Part shown: positions 7,910 through 16,147 of the stretch, piece after piece
How the letters are laid out: every line of letters starts with the position of its first letter
Position numbering within the stretch: the first letter of the stretch is position 1
NCBI GenBank assembly: GCA_966250015.1
Contig: CBINFS010000029.1
Coordinates: 1 to 46,427 of the forward strand
Direction of reading: 5' to 3'
Length of the DNA stretch: 46,427 bases
Source of the DNA: CBINFS01 sp966250015
GTDB taxonomy: Bacteria > Bacteroidota > Rhodothermia > Rhodothermales > DASSAV01
Position numbers and translations under genes: made by a program
Notes under the pieces: generated by a model
Told to the model about the DNA's origin: nothing
Databases searched by the model: none
The model's input: only the letters and a program-made list of their open reading frames with translations

Positions 7910-8827
7910 ATGATGGCAACTCTCATCACAAAGCGCCCCGGTATTTATTGCGCCTTACTCCTGATTTTAGTGGGGTGCATGGGCGGGCGGGAGACTGCCT
8001 TAATGTGGGAGTATAAGGCTCTCCCCGACCTCAGCGGACTGGCGTGGGTGGGCGGCGAGACGCTGCTGGCCGTTCACGACGCAAAGAATCCGTTCGAGAA
8101 CGACCTGCCTCGTGCCAGCCTGTTGATATTACCCCCTATCGGCGGGAAGCTCGGGTGGCACCCACTCGACGTAGCGTGGCCGGGCGGACCGAGCAACGAC
8201 CTCGAAAGCATCGCCCGCATCCCGGGGACGAACCGGTACCTGCTCGTCGAGAGCGGCGGCGACGGCCTCGGCACAACGCGCCTGTTCCTGGCCGAGTTCA
8301 CCGGCGAACGGCTCGACATCCTGGAGACCGTCGACTGGCCTCGCCCGATCCGGAACGTCGAAGGCGCCGCCGTCGCCCGGGCAGGCGATCGCCTCGTGTT
8401 CCTCTACGCCGAGCGTGCACACGGCATGCCGTCCACACAGCTTGCCTGGGCGGAACTCACGGTAGATCCTCTCTCCTTCGGCCCATTTCAGGAGGTCACA
8501 CTTCAAAACCCGCTCACGCCGGTCGGCGGCACTCGCACGGTATCGGCGCTCGACGTCGACGCCGATGGCTTCATCTACACCGCCTCGGCGTACGACCCCG
8601 ACGACGACCGCGGGCCTTTCCGAAGTGTGGTCCAGCGCGTCGGCCGCGTCGAGGCGGGACCAGACGGCGAGCCGGTCGTCACCCTCTTCCCCACCCCCCA
8701 ACCTCTTGCCACGCTCGACGGCCTCAAGGTAGAGAGCCTCACGCTCACAATCACGGGGAACGTCGCGGTCGGCACCGACGACGAGCTCTACGGCGGCATC
8801 CTCCGCATCCTCCCACCCATGCCCTGA
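7910..8827 (+). CDS. Lipoprotein with phytase-like/beta-propeller character
   Basis: From ATG 7910 the protein is about 305 residues. A basic start and hydrophobic stretch lead to the lipobox LVGC, with the lipidated Cys 23 residues in. The mature part has repeated propeller-like strands and the pattern LSGLAW...NDLESIARIPGTNRYLLVESGG, which resembles esterase-like phytase and DUF3616-type domains that bind phosphate or sugar ligands. The enzymatic role is not established. A second ATG at 7913 and an upstream TTG at 7880 are alternative starts; the lipobox position favours 7910 or 7913. It converges on the DUF5916 gene with only six bases between the two stop codons. Confidence 0.75.
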   Translation: MMATLITKRPGIYCALLLILVGCMGGRETALMWEYKALPDLSGLAWVGGETLLAVHDAKNPFENDLPRASLLILPPIGGKLGWHPLDVAWPGGPSNDLESIARIPGTNRYLLVESGGDGLGTTRLFLAEFTGERLDILETVDWPRPIRNVEGAAVARAGDRLVFLYAERAHGMPSTQLAWAELTVDPLSFGPFQEVTLQNPLTPVGGTRTVSALDVDADGFIYTASAYDPDDDRGPFRSVVQRVGRVEAGPDGEPVVTLFPTPQPLATLDGLKVESLTLTITGNVAVGTDDELYGGILRILPPMP

Positions 8828-8833
8828 CGGTGA

Positions 8834-11479
8834 TCACCTTCCGAACCAGTACGTTAGCTTGACCTGGATGATGTTGTCGGGGGCGGTGTCGAAGAGGCGG
8901 TCGAGGTCGCGGCCCACCGAGAGGGCGTGCGCCCCGTCTTCGTTGCTCCTGAGGTGCTGCCAGACGAGGAAAAGCGTCGATCCCGGGCGGTACTCCCACC
9001 GCAGGACCATGTTGCTCCGGAGCGAGCGGAACGTGAAGTCCTTCTGACCGAAATTGCTGCCGAACGTGAACGGCTCGGCCGGTCCGGCGCCGTCCGGGTC
9101 CGCGGTATAGAGACCGGTGGCCTCGTCGAACGCGATCTTCCCCCGGTCGACGCCGTAATAATCGAAATCGAACGTACCGGGCTCGCGGAACTCCTTGTAG
9201 GCGAGGTAATCGACCGACGAGATCAGCGGCTGCACGAAGAACTGGAGCGAGAGGTTCGGTCGAAACGTCCAGTCGATCCGGGTATCAACCGACAGCGAAA
9301 CCTGGTTGATGTCGCCGAAGACGTACCGGTGCCCGAACGTCCGCGTCGCGAGCGGATCGGCGTGCCGCGTCACGTACTGGTCCGTATCGTAGGAAACGGA
9401 CAACGCCGGCTCCATGCTCACCTCGATCGCGGGGGTCGGACGCACCTCCAGCCCGAGGCTCAAGTCGTACTGGTACTCGCCCGTTGCGTCGAAAAAGAAG
9501 AAGTAATCGAGCTCACCGACGAGCGAGCGGCGCGGGTCGGACTCGACGTCGCCTTCGATGAACAGCGCCGCCGCCTGGCGCGCCACCGGGCCGCCGCGCA
9601 TCAGACCGTCCATGTTCCCCCACGGCCTCGCTCTGACCCCGGCGTAGAACGACCACAGGTTGTGAAACTCGCCGTTGACGCTCAGCGCCGTCAGATTGTT
9701 CAACCGCATGCCCGCGGTGTTCCACGTGTTTGTGTTGTAGAGCTCGACCGCATAGTTCCGAAAGATTGGGCCCGGATTCCTTTCTTCGTAACGTAGCGTG
9801 CCCGTCAGGGCGCGGCGGTCGGCAAGAGTTTGAAAGCCCAGGTCGTTCGTTTCAAGCCCGGGCGACACCGTCTGCGCCGTAAGCGATCCGAGCCAGTGCG
9901 TACCCCCGATCCGGGCTACGGACAGCTCCCCGGCGTAGCCACTCAGCGACGTCCGTGTCGGGTCGAACGAGACGTGGTCGGCGTCCGGCCGCTGGAAAAA
10001 CCGGGCTGACGAAAGCTGCGTCCGCGCGATCCTTTCCGCACTGCCCCCCACTGTAGAGCCCGCGACGTACCCGCTCACCGCCCACTGCCTGCCGCTCCAC
10101 GTGTGCAAGAAATCGACGCCGCCGACGTAGGCCGACTCGTGCAGGAGCGGCTCGAGCGACGGGCTGAGCGAGCGGTTCACCGCCGTAACCATCCCGCCGA
10201 CGTTGCTCGCACCTTCGCGGAACTCCTTCCGTGCACGCCCCACCAGGTAGTTCGTGAGCGGCTCTACACGCACCGAGTGCTCGAACCCTTCGTCGTCGAT
10301 GAACCGGGCGCGCTCGACCGGCGTGACGGCGGTGAGCACCCCGCCGGACCACCCGCGCCCGTACCGTCCCGTGAGCTTGGCCGCCCCCGCAATGTTCGTC
10401 TCATTGGGGACGTCCACGTACGTCCCGCTCACGCTCCCCTGCGGCGCTCGCCCGATCCGGCGCGAGTAGAAGTAGTTCACGTTCGCATCCCCTGCCCGTC
10501 CGAACGTCCGCGTATTGCCGAACGCGAACATCTCGGCGCCTTCTGTGAAAAACGGCCGGCGCTCGCTGAAAAAGGTCTCGAAAGCCGAAAGGTTCACGAC
10601 GGCAGGGTCCACCTCGACCTGCCCGAAATCGGGGTTGATCGTTGCCGTAAGCGTCGTGTTGGTGGTGAGGCCGTACTTGAGGTCGGCGCCGAAGCTCCCA
10701 AAGGCCTCGTTCCTCTCACGGAACGGGTCGCCCGGGACCACGGGCGTTCGGCTCACCCTGCCGACGGCGTACGGAAGCAGCTCAACGTGCGCCCCCGGCC
10801 GGATCCCCTCGAGGCCGGTCAAAAGGCCAAATTGCGACACGACGGCGCTGTTGTCCGAGGGCCACAGCGACCACACGTACTGCTCGCCGCGCCGCCTGAC
10901 CTGCCGCTCGAAGTTGACGCCCCACACGTTGCGCCCTTCCTCGAACCTGAGCTGCGAGAGCGGGATGGCCAGCTCGGCCGTCCACCCGGCTTCGTCTACC
11001 GCCGCCGCTGCCTTCCACACGGCGTCCCAGTCGTCATCCTGCTGTATGTCGTTGAAAAGCAAAAAATCTTGCTGTACGCCGCGCGGGTTGACGCCAAAGA
11101 CGAACGCCGTCTGCCGGTTGAAGTAGCTGTCGAACCCGACCAGAAACCAGTCGCTGTACCCCGCGTCGTCCCGCCTGAACAGCCGTCCGATGACCGAATC
11201 CGGCGCGCTGTCGAACATCCGGGCGCCGACGTAGATCGTGTGGTCGTCGAACAGGATCCGGACTTCCGTGCGCTCAGTCGCCTCCGCTCCGTGACGTGGG
11301 TCGAACATCCGGAATTCGGTTGCCGCCGGTGCCGAATGCCACACGGCTTCGTCGAGCCGCCCGTCGACCTCCGGCGCCTCCCCCACAACGCGCACCGCCT
11401 CCAGGGAAGGCTGAGCCCTTAAAATGCCCGGAAAGGCCAAGAACAGTGGAAAAGCACAAAGGAGGAAACGCGAGCCCAT
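8834..11479 (-). CDS. DUF5916 outer-membrane protein with N-terminal CBM9-like domain
   Basis: An 881-residue exported protein. A signal peptide covers about residues 1-22 (cleavage near LRAQP). The N-terminal domain (about 27-200), beginning VVGEAPEVDGRLDEAVW, is the carbohydrate-binding family-9-like module of DUF5916 proteins. The rest has alternating strands typical of a large outer-membrane barrel and ends with YWFGR. Such proteins are frequent in Bacteroidota and Rhodothermota; they are thought to handle ligands at the cell surface, but no substrate is proven. There is no SusC/SusD partner or sensor next to it. The ATG at 11479 gives a complete signal peptide and has GGTTTCC-like rather than strong Shine-Dalgarno context. 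Confidence 0.88.
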   Translation of the reverse strand: MGSRFLLCAFPLFLAFPGILRAQPSLEAVRVVGEAPEVDGRLDEAVWHSAPAATEFRMFDPRHGAEATERTEVRILFDDHTIYVGARMFDSAPDSVIGRLFRRDDAGYSDWFLVGFDSYFNRQTAFVFGVNPRGVQQDFLLFNDIQQDDDWDAVWKAAAAVDEAGWTAELAIPLSQLRFEEGRNVWGVNFERQVRRRGEQYVWSLWPSDNSAVVSQFGLLTGLEGIRPGAHVELLPYAVGRVSRTPVVPGDPFRERNEAFGSFGADLKYGLTTNTTLTATINPDFGQVEVDPAVVNLSAFETFFSERRPFFTEGAEMFAFGNTRTFGRAGDANVNYFYSRRIGRAPQGSVSGTYVDVPNETNIAGAAKLTGRYGRGWSGGVLTAVTPVERARFIDDEGFEHSVRVEPLTNYLVGRARKEFREGASNVGGMVTAVNRSLSPSLEPLLHESAYVGGVDFLHTWSGRQWAVSGYVAGSTVGGSAERIARTQLSSARFFQRPDADHVSFDPTRTSLSGYAGELSVARIGGTHWLGSLTAQTVSPGLETNDLGFQTLADRRALTGTLRYEERNPGPIFRNYAVELYNTNTWNTAGMRLNNLTALSVNGEFHNLWSFYAGVRARPWGNMDGLMRGGPVARQAAALFIEGDVESDPRRSLVGELDYFFFFDATGEYQYDLSLGLEVRPTPAIEVSMEPALSVSYDTDQYVTRHADPLATRTFGHRYVFGDINQVSLSVDTRIDWTFRPNLSLQFFVQPLISSVDYLAYKEFREPGTFDFDYYGVDRGKIAFDEATGLYTADPDGAGPAEPFTFGSNFGQKDFTFRSLRSNMVLRWEYRPGSTLFLVWQHLRSNEDGAHALSVGRDLDRLFDTAPDNIIQVKLTYWFGR

Positions 11480-11588
11480 AAAACGTCATGCCGTGGAAAG
11501 ATGCCGAAAGTTAAAAACATACGGCACCGCCCACTCATCCGCTCAATGGGCCTTTTGAAGGATCGGATAACTTAAGTAGGGCGACCAA

Positions 11589-12893
11589 TCACCTCGCCAC
11601 GAGCAGGTGCTCCTTCAGGGCAGTTACGGTGGGGGCGAGGGGGAGGACGGACGTCGGGGTGTCCCGGAGGGCGGCAAGTCGGGCAGGAACGGGGGGCTCA
11701 AAGCCGAGCGCTTCCCTCACGGTCTCGGGGAACTTGGCCGGGTGCGCGGTTGAGAGCACGATGACCGGCAGATCGTCGCGCGTCTCGGCGCGGTACCGCC
11801 GGGCAGCTTCGAGGCCGACCGCCGTATGTGGATCGGCAACGTACCCGGTCTCGTTGTAGACCTTCCGCATCGTCGCCAGCGTCTCCGGGTCGGTCACGCG
11901 GTAGCCCCGGATTCGGCGGCGCATCTCGTCCTCGCTGAGCAGCGCGCGCAGGCGCTCGAAGTTGCTCGGCACGCCGACATCCATAGCATTCGAGAGCGTG
12001 CGGACCGAGTCGCGGTAGTCGTCTCCATCGCCCGCCAGGAAGCGGGGGAAGAAATCGTTCAGGTTGTGTGCGGCGATGAACCGGCCGACCGGCAACCCGG
12101 CAAGCCAGGCAAGAACGCCGCCTGTCAGGTCGCCCAGGTTACCGCTCGGCACCGTAAAGACGACCTCGTCAAAGCCCGCTGCCGCCCACTGGTAGTAGAG
12201 CGATTGCGGGATCAACCGGCCGATGTTGATCGAGTTGGCCGACGAGAGGCGCACACCAGCCAGCTCCGGGTCGAGGAACGCCTCTTTCACCATTCGCTGG
12301 CAGTCGTCGAACGTGCCCTGAACGGCAAACGCCTGCACACCCGGCCGCTCGGCGATGAGCTGTCGCTCCTGGACGGGGCTCACCTGCCCCCCGGGATAAA
12401 GCAGCACGACGTCGATGGCTTCCTGCCCGGCAAACCCGTCCGCTACGGCGCTGCCCGTATCGCCCGACGTCGCCACGAGAATCGTGAGCCGTTCGTTTCG
12501 ACCTCGCAGGAAGTGCGACATCAGCCGCGCCATCGTACGCGCGCCGAAGTCCTTGAACGACAGCGTCGGGCCGTGAAACAGCTCGAGCACGTACACGCCG
12601 GTCCACTCGCCTCCCTCCAGCGGAACGACCGGTACGTCGAAATTGAATGCATCCTCCGCGATAGCAGCAAGGCGCTCTTCGGGCACCTCACCCCCGAGCC
12701 AGAACGGCAGTACACGCGCCGCCATCTCCGCAAAGTTGCTATTCGCCCGCAGAAAGGCCTTATCGATGGCCGGCACGCGGTCCGGGACGTACAATCCTCC
12801 GTCGGGAGCCAACCCTTGCAGTAACGCCTCCTCGAACGAGACTACGCCCCCGCCACCGCGGGTGCTGACGTACCGTGGATATTGCTGAGACAT
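11589..12893 (-). CDS. thrC: Threonine synthase
   Basis: Converts O-phosphohomoserine to threonine with pyridoxal phosphate, the last step of threonine synthesis. The 434-residue protein has the cofactor lysine at Lys114 in SFKDFGAR, an N-terminal YVSTRGGGG segment and the glycine-rich phosphate cup ATSGDTGSA, all typical of the E. coli-like class. It is the last gene of the long minus-strand biosynthetic run. thrB lies upstream on the same strand but 373 bases of palindromic repeats separate them, so thrC may have its own promoter. The ATG at 12893 begins MSQQYPRYVST, a normal family start. Confidence 0.95.
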   Translation of the reverse strand: MSQQYPRYVSTRGGGGVVSFEEALLQGLAPDGGLYVPDRVPAIDKAFLRANSNFAEMAARVLPFWLGGEVPEERLAAIAEDAFNFDVPVVPLEGGEWTGVYVLELFHGPTLSFKDFGARTMARLMSHFLRGRNERLTILVATSGDTGSAVADGFAGQEAIDVVLLYPGGQVSPVQERQLIAERPGVQAFAVQGTFDDCQRMVKEAFLDPELAGVRLSSANSINIGRLIPQSLYYQWAAAGFDEVVFTVPSGNLGDLTGGVLAWLAGLPVGRFIAAHNLNDFFPRFLAGDGDDYRDSVRTLSNAMDVGVPSNFERLRALLSEDEMRRRIRGYRVTDPETLATMRKVYNETGYVADPHTAVGLEAARRYRAETRDDLPVIVLSTAHPAKFPETVREALGFEPPVPARLAALRDTPTSVLPLAPTVTALKEHLLVAR

Positions 12894-13266
12894 CTTAATG
12901 GGTATTTCGGCCTACTGCGAATGATTGGTCTTCTTAGATTGAAGACTGGAATCCAGGAGACGTCTATGCTTTGATTTACTTTTCCTGGATTCCCGCCTTC
13001 GCGGGAATGACTTGTTTTTAAAGGTTTAGGCCAATATAGGAGCAACCATTTTTATCACCATTACCTAAAAATCACCGTCATCCCGGCCTCCGAGCCGGGA
13101 TCCAGGAAACGGTTCAAATAGCGTAAACGGTTCTGCCTCACGCAGCCCCACATGGATTCCCGCCTTCACGGGAATGGCCTGATTTATATGCGTTTATAGT
13201 TTTTATATACGCTGCATCCAGTACACTATCCCCATTTCAGAAGCGTCTATCGACCAGACAGCGACA
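12894..13266. repeat. Repeat-filled spacer between thrB and thrC
   Basis: No gene is visible. It carries a small hairpin GTCTTC/GAAGAC at about 12929-12946 and three REP-like units: TTCCCGC/GCGGGAA at about 12981-13012, TCCCGGC/GCCGGGA at 13076-13106, and TTCCCGC/ACGGGAA at about 13150-13180. They alternate in orientation ('ggattccc...gaatga' versus 'gtcatccc...ccagg'), the arrangement expected for paired units. The AT-rich remainder (about 13013-13075, 13181-13266) could hold the thrC promoter but no clear one was found. Confidence 0.75.
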
Positions 13267-14226
13267 TCAATCGCTGATCACCACACCGTCGGGGTTGGCT
13301 TCGGTGACGAGGCCGAGGGCGGGGATGCCCTGACGGATGCTAGCATCGACCATCGCTGTGCGAACAGCCTCTGCGGCGTCGTGCGTATCGGTGATCGCGA
13401 AGATCGCGGGGCCGGAGCCGGTCAGGGCACAGCCGAACGCGCCCGCTTCGACGGCCGCATCGCGCACGCACTGGTAACACGGCACGAGCGTCGCACGGAC
13501 AGGCTCCACCAGCCGGTCCGCCATGATGCACCGGCCCACCATTTCCCAGTCGCCATTGTGGAAAGCATCCACCAGGAACGCCAGCTCCGACGCATTGTGG
13601 ACGGCGTCCCGCAGCGGCACCTGCTTCGGCAGCATCTCACGCGCCGTCTTCGTCAGGATCTGCACCTCAGGTACGACGATCGAGATGAACAGCGGGCGAA
13701 GCAACGGAATGCGACGGTAACGGTGCGGATCGCTCGACGATACGAGCACGAGGCCGCCGAACAGAGCAGGCAGCACGTTGTCGCCGTGCCGGCCGCCGCT
13801 CGCGATCTCCTCTCCCGCCAAAACCGCCTCGACGAGATCCTCCTTTGTGAGCTTCAGTCCAAATAACGCGTTTGCGGCCCACGCACCCGCCACGGCGCTC
13901 GCTGCCGATCCCCCGATGCCCGAGCCAAACGGCACCTGCTTCTCGATACGCAGGACCATACCCTCACGGACACCCAGCTCGTCAAGCACCACCTGTGCCG
14001 CCACCGACGCCGTGTTGCGGCTCGAATCGCGGGGCAATAAACCACCGTCGCCTCGGATCTCCTCGACCCGGACGCCCGGCCGCTCGCTCCTGCGCGCCTC
14101 CACCACGTCGCCGATCCCGCTGATGCAAAGCCCGATGGCATCGAAACCCGGGCCCAGATTTGAGAGCGATGCAGGACCGAACACGCGGATCCAGCGCGAA
14201 TCACGCGTAAGTTGTTGCACGGGCAT
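13267..14226 (-). CDS. thrB: Homoserine kinase
   Basis: Phosphorylates homoserine with ATP, feeding ThrC. The 319-residue protein is a GHMP kinase: PASLSNLGPGFDAIG near the N-terminus, the ATP-binding VPFGSGIGGSAAS (about 98-110) and a C-terminal LTGSGPAIFAI motif. The ATG at 14226 is preferred; a longer frame to a GTG at 14304 adds 26 residues, of which the first ten have codons unlike the gene body. Neither start has a strong Shine-Dalgarno site. It follows gltD on the same strand. The homoserine dehydrogenase gene that would complete the route is not in the window. Confidence 0.92.
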   Translation of the reverse strand: MPVQQLTRDSRWIRVFGPASLSNLGPGFDAIGLCISGIGDVVEARRSERPGVRVEEIRGDGGLLPRDSSRNTASVAAQVVLDELGVREGMVLRIEKQVPFGSGIGGSAASAVAGAWAANALFGLKLTKEDLVEAVLAGEEIASGGRHGDNVLPALFGGLVLVSSSDPHRYRRIPLLRPLFISIVVPEVQILTKTAREMLPKQVPLRDAVHNASELAFLVDAFHNGDWEMVGRCIMADRLVEPVRATLVPCYQCVRDAAVEAGAFGCALTGSGPAIFAITDTHDAAEAVRTAMVDASIRQGIPALGLVTEANPDGVVISD

Positions 14227-14407
14227 ACCGGCGTCGTCCGAAAGCTCGGACGCACGAACCGCTCCCGCGCCGTCTCCAGGCGTTGAAAAGTCTGGTTGAA
14301 TCACTGAACTGTACTGGTCGTCTTGGCCGCGCGAATGGGTAACGGCAGCCGGGATGGAAACAAAGCTGAAAATAGACTAACCCGCATCCGTCAATTCCGT
14401 TTCCCAA

Positions 14408-15877
14408 TTACGCGCGAAGACGCGGGAGATCGCCCATGCCTTTCGTGGGCAGATTGACGCGATTCGTCAGATATGCATCGACCGAGCGGGCGGCTTCACG
14501 GCCCTCCGAGATGGCCCACACCACGAGCGACTGTCCCCGCCGGGCGTCGCCCGCCGCGAAGATGCCGGGCACGCTCGTCTGGTAGTCGGCGCCCGCCTTG
14601 ATGTTGCCCCTCTCGTCGACTTCGAGTCCGAGCTGTTCGACCATCCCCGAAATCTGCGGGCCGGCATATCCGATCGCAAGCAGCACGAGGTCAGCCGGCC
14701 AGAGCTTCTCCGTGCCGGGCACCTCGTTGAACGTCACGCGCCCGTTGACGGCCATCTCGACGTTTACCGTCCGAATCGCCGTCACGCGGCCATCGGACCC
14801 AACGAAATCCTTCGTCAACACGCTCCAGTGCCGGGTGCCGCCTTCCTCGTGCGATGTGCTCGTCGTGAGCACGATCGGCATGTACGGCCACGGCTGGTGC
14901 GGTGGGCGTTCGCGCGGCGGCATGGGCAACAGCTCGAACTGGGTGATCGACCGCGCTCCCTGACGATTCGCCGTGCCAACGCAGTCGCTCCCGGTGTCGC
15001 CTCCGCCTATCACGACCACGTCCTTTCCCCCTGCGTGGATCTCACGAATCGACTCGGCCGCCAGGTCGTCGCCCGCCACACGCCGGTTCTGCTGGTACAG
15101 GTAGTCCCAGGCAAAGTGAATCCCGTCCAGGTCGCGGCCGGGCACCTGGAGGTCCCGCGGCTTCGTCGCGCCCACGCAGATCACGATCGCATCGTACTCT
15201 TTGAGCTCTTCGACGGGTACGTTGACCCCGATGTGCGCCCCCGTGACGAACCGGATGCCTTCCTCCTCCATGATGGCCAGGCGGCGGTCGATGACCCGCT
15301 TTTCGAGCTTGAAGTCGGGGATGCCGTACCGAAGCAGCCCGCCGATGCGGTTGTCGCGTTCGTAAACCGTCACGGTGTGGCCGGCCTGGTTGAGCTGGTC
15401 GGCAGCGGCAAGGCCGGACGGACCCGAGCCGATGACCGCCACCCGCTTCCCGGTCCGGATTTGAGGCGGTCGAGGTACTACCCAACCCTCACGGTAAGCA
15501 TTCTCGATGATCTCTTTCTCGATCTGTTCGATCGTGACCGCCGGTTCGATCAGGCTCAGCACACACGCCGATTCACAGGGGGCAGGGCATATCCGGCCGG
15601 TAAACTCGGGGAAGTTGTTCGTTGCCCGCAGACGCTCGAAGGCCTCCTTCCACCGGTTTTTGTAAACCAGGTCGTTCCAGTCGGGAATGACGTTTCCGAG
15701 CGGGCAACCGGTCGTGCAAAACGGCACACCGCAGTCCATACAGCGCGCAGCCTGCTGCTGCACCTTCTCCTTTGGAAACGGACGGTAGATCTCGCGGTAA
15801 TCCTTCACCCGCTCGTCAACTTTCCGCTTCGGCGGCAACTCCCGCGTGTACTCCAGAAACCCTGTTGGCTTACCCAT
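14408..15877 (-). CDS. gltD: Glutamate synthase (NADPH) small subunit
   Basis: Passes electrons from NADPH through FAD and iron-sulfur clusters to the large subunit for reductive transfer of glutamine nitrogen to 2-oxoglutarate. The 489-residue protein has the N-terminal cluster cysteines (Cys46, 49, 54, 58 in CMDCGVPFC...C, then Cys97, 101, 105), the FAD motif GSGPSG (150-155) and the NADPH motif VIGGGDTGSDC. The length is usual for the family. It lies downstream of gltB, 270 bases away with a palindromic repeat in the gap, which is long for a strictly coupled pair. The start ATG at 15877 gives the standard MGKPTGFLEY. Confidence 0.97.
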   Translation of the reverse strand: MGKPTGFLEYTRELPPKRKVDERVKDYREIYRPFPKEKVQQQAARCMDCGVPFCTTGCPLGNVIPDWNDLVYKNRWKEAFERLRATNNFPEFTGRICPAPCESACVLSLIEPAVTIEQIEKEIIENAYREGWVVPRPPQIRTGKRVAVIGSGPSGLAAADQLNQAGHTVTVYERDNRIGGLLRYGIPDFKLEKRVIDRRLAIMEEEGIRFVTGAHIGVNVPVEELKEYDAIVICVGATKPRDLQVPGRDLDGIHFAWDYLYQQNRRVAGDDLAAESIREIHAGGKDVVVIGGGDTGSDCVGTANRQGARSITQFELLPMPPRERPPHQPWPYMPIVLTTSTSHEEGGTRHWSVLTKDFVGSDGRVTAIRTVNVEMAVNGRVTFNEVPGTEKLWPADLVLLAIGYAGPQISGMVEQLGLEVDERGNIKAGADYQTSVPGIFAAGDARRGQSLVVWAISEGREAARSVDAYLTNRVNLPTKGMGDLPRLRA

Positions 15878-16147
15878 CTATGAACCGAAATATTTATATC
15901 AAAAGCTGTCCAATCAAGCTCCCTCCTGGACAACCCTGTCCCGCTTTAGCGGGAGGAGGGGCCGGGGGTGGTTGAATTAAAAGCTTTAATTCCGCTCAAA
16001 ACCTCGATTATCATAGTAATTCTTTCAGGTGCACTGTCATCCCTGTTTTCGACCATCCCTGTATCCACTCCTGTCCAGGCGGGGAATTACTTGCTCACCT
16101 TTTTGATACCTAATTCACTTACACTTTTCTACCTGCCAATGAGCCAA
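15878..16147. repeat. Spacer between gltB and gltD with palindromic repeats
   Basis: A hairpin CCCGCT/AGCGGG (15940-15953) nested in CCCTCC/GGAGGG (from 15921 to about 15958) is the core of a common dispersed palindrome. Fragments resembling other repeat ends ('tgtcatccctg', 'cctgtccaggcgggg') lie at about 16036-16085. No gene is seen. The hairpin could influence the ratio of the two glutamate synthase subunits, but there is no T-run. Confidence 0.6.

Noticed and set aside
10103..11422. 439-codon plus-strand frame opposite the DUF5916 gene
   Set aside because: Antisense to a gene with signal peptide and known domain; composition is that of a reverse-complement frame.
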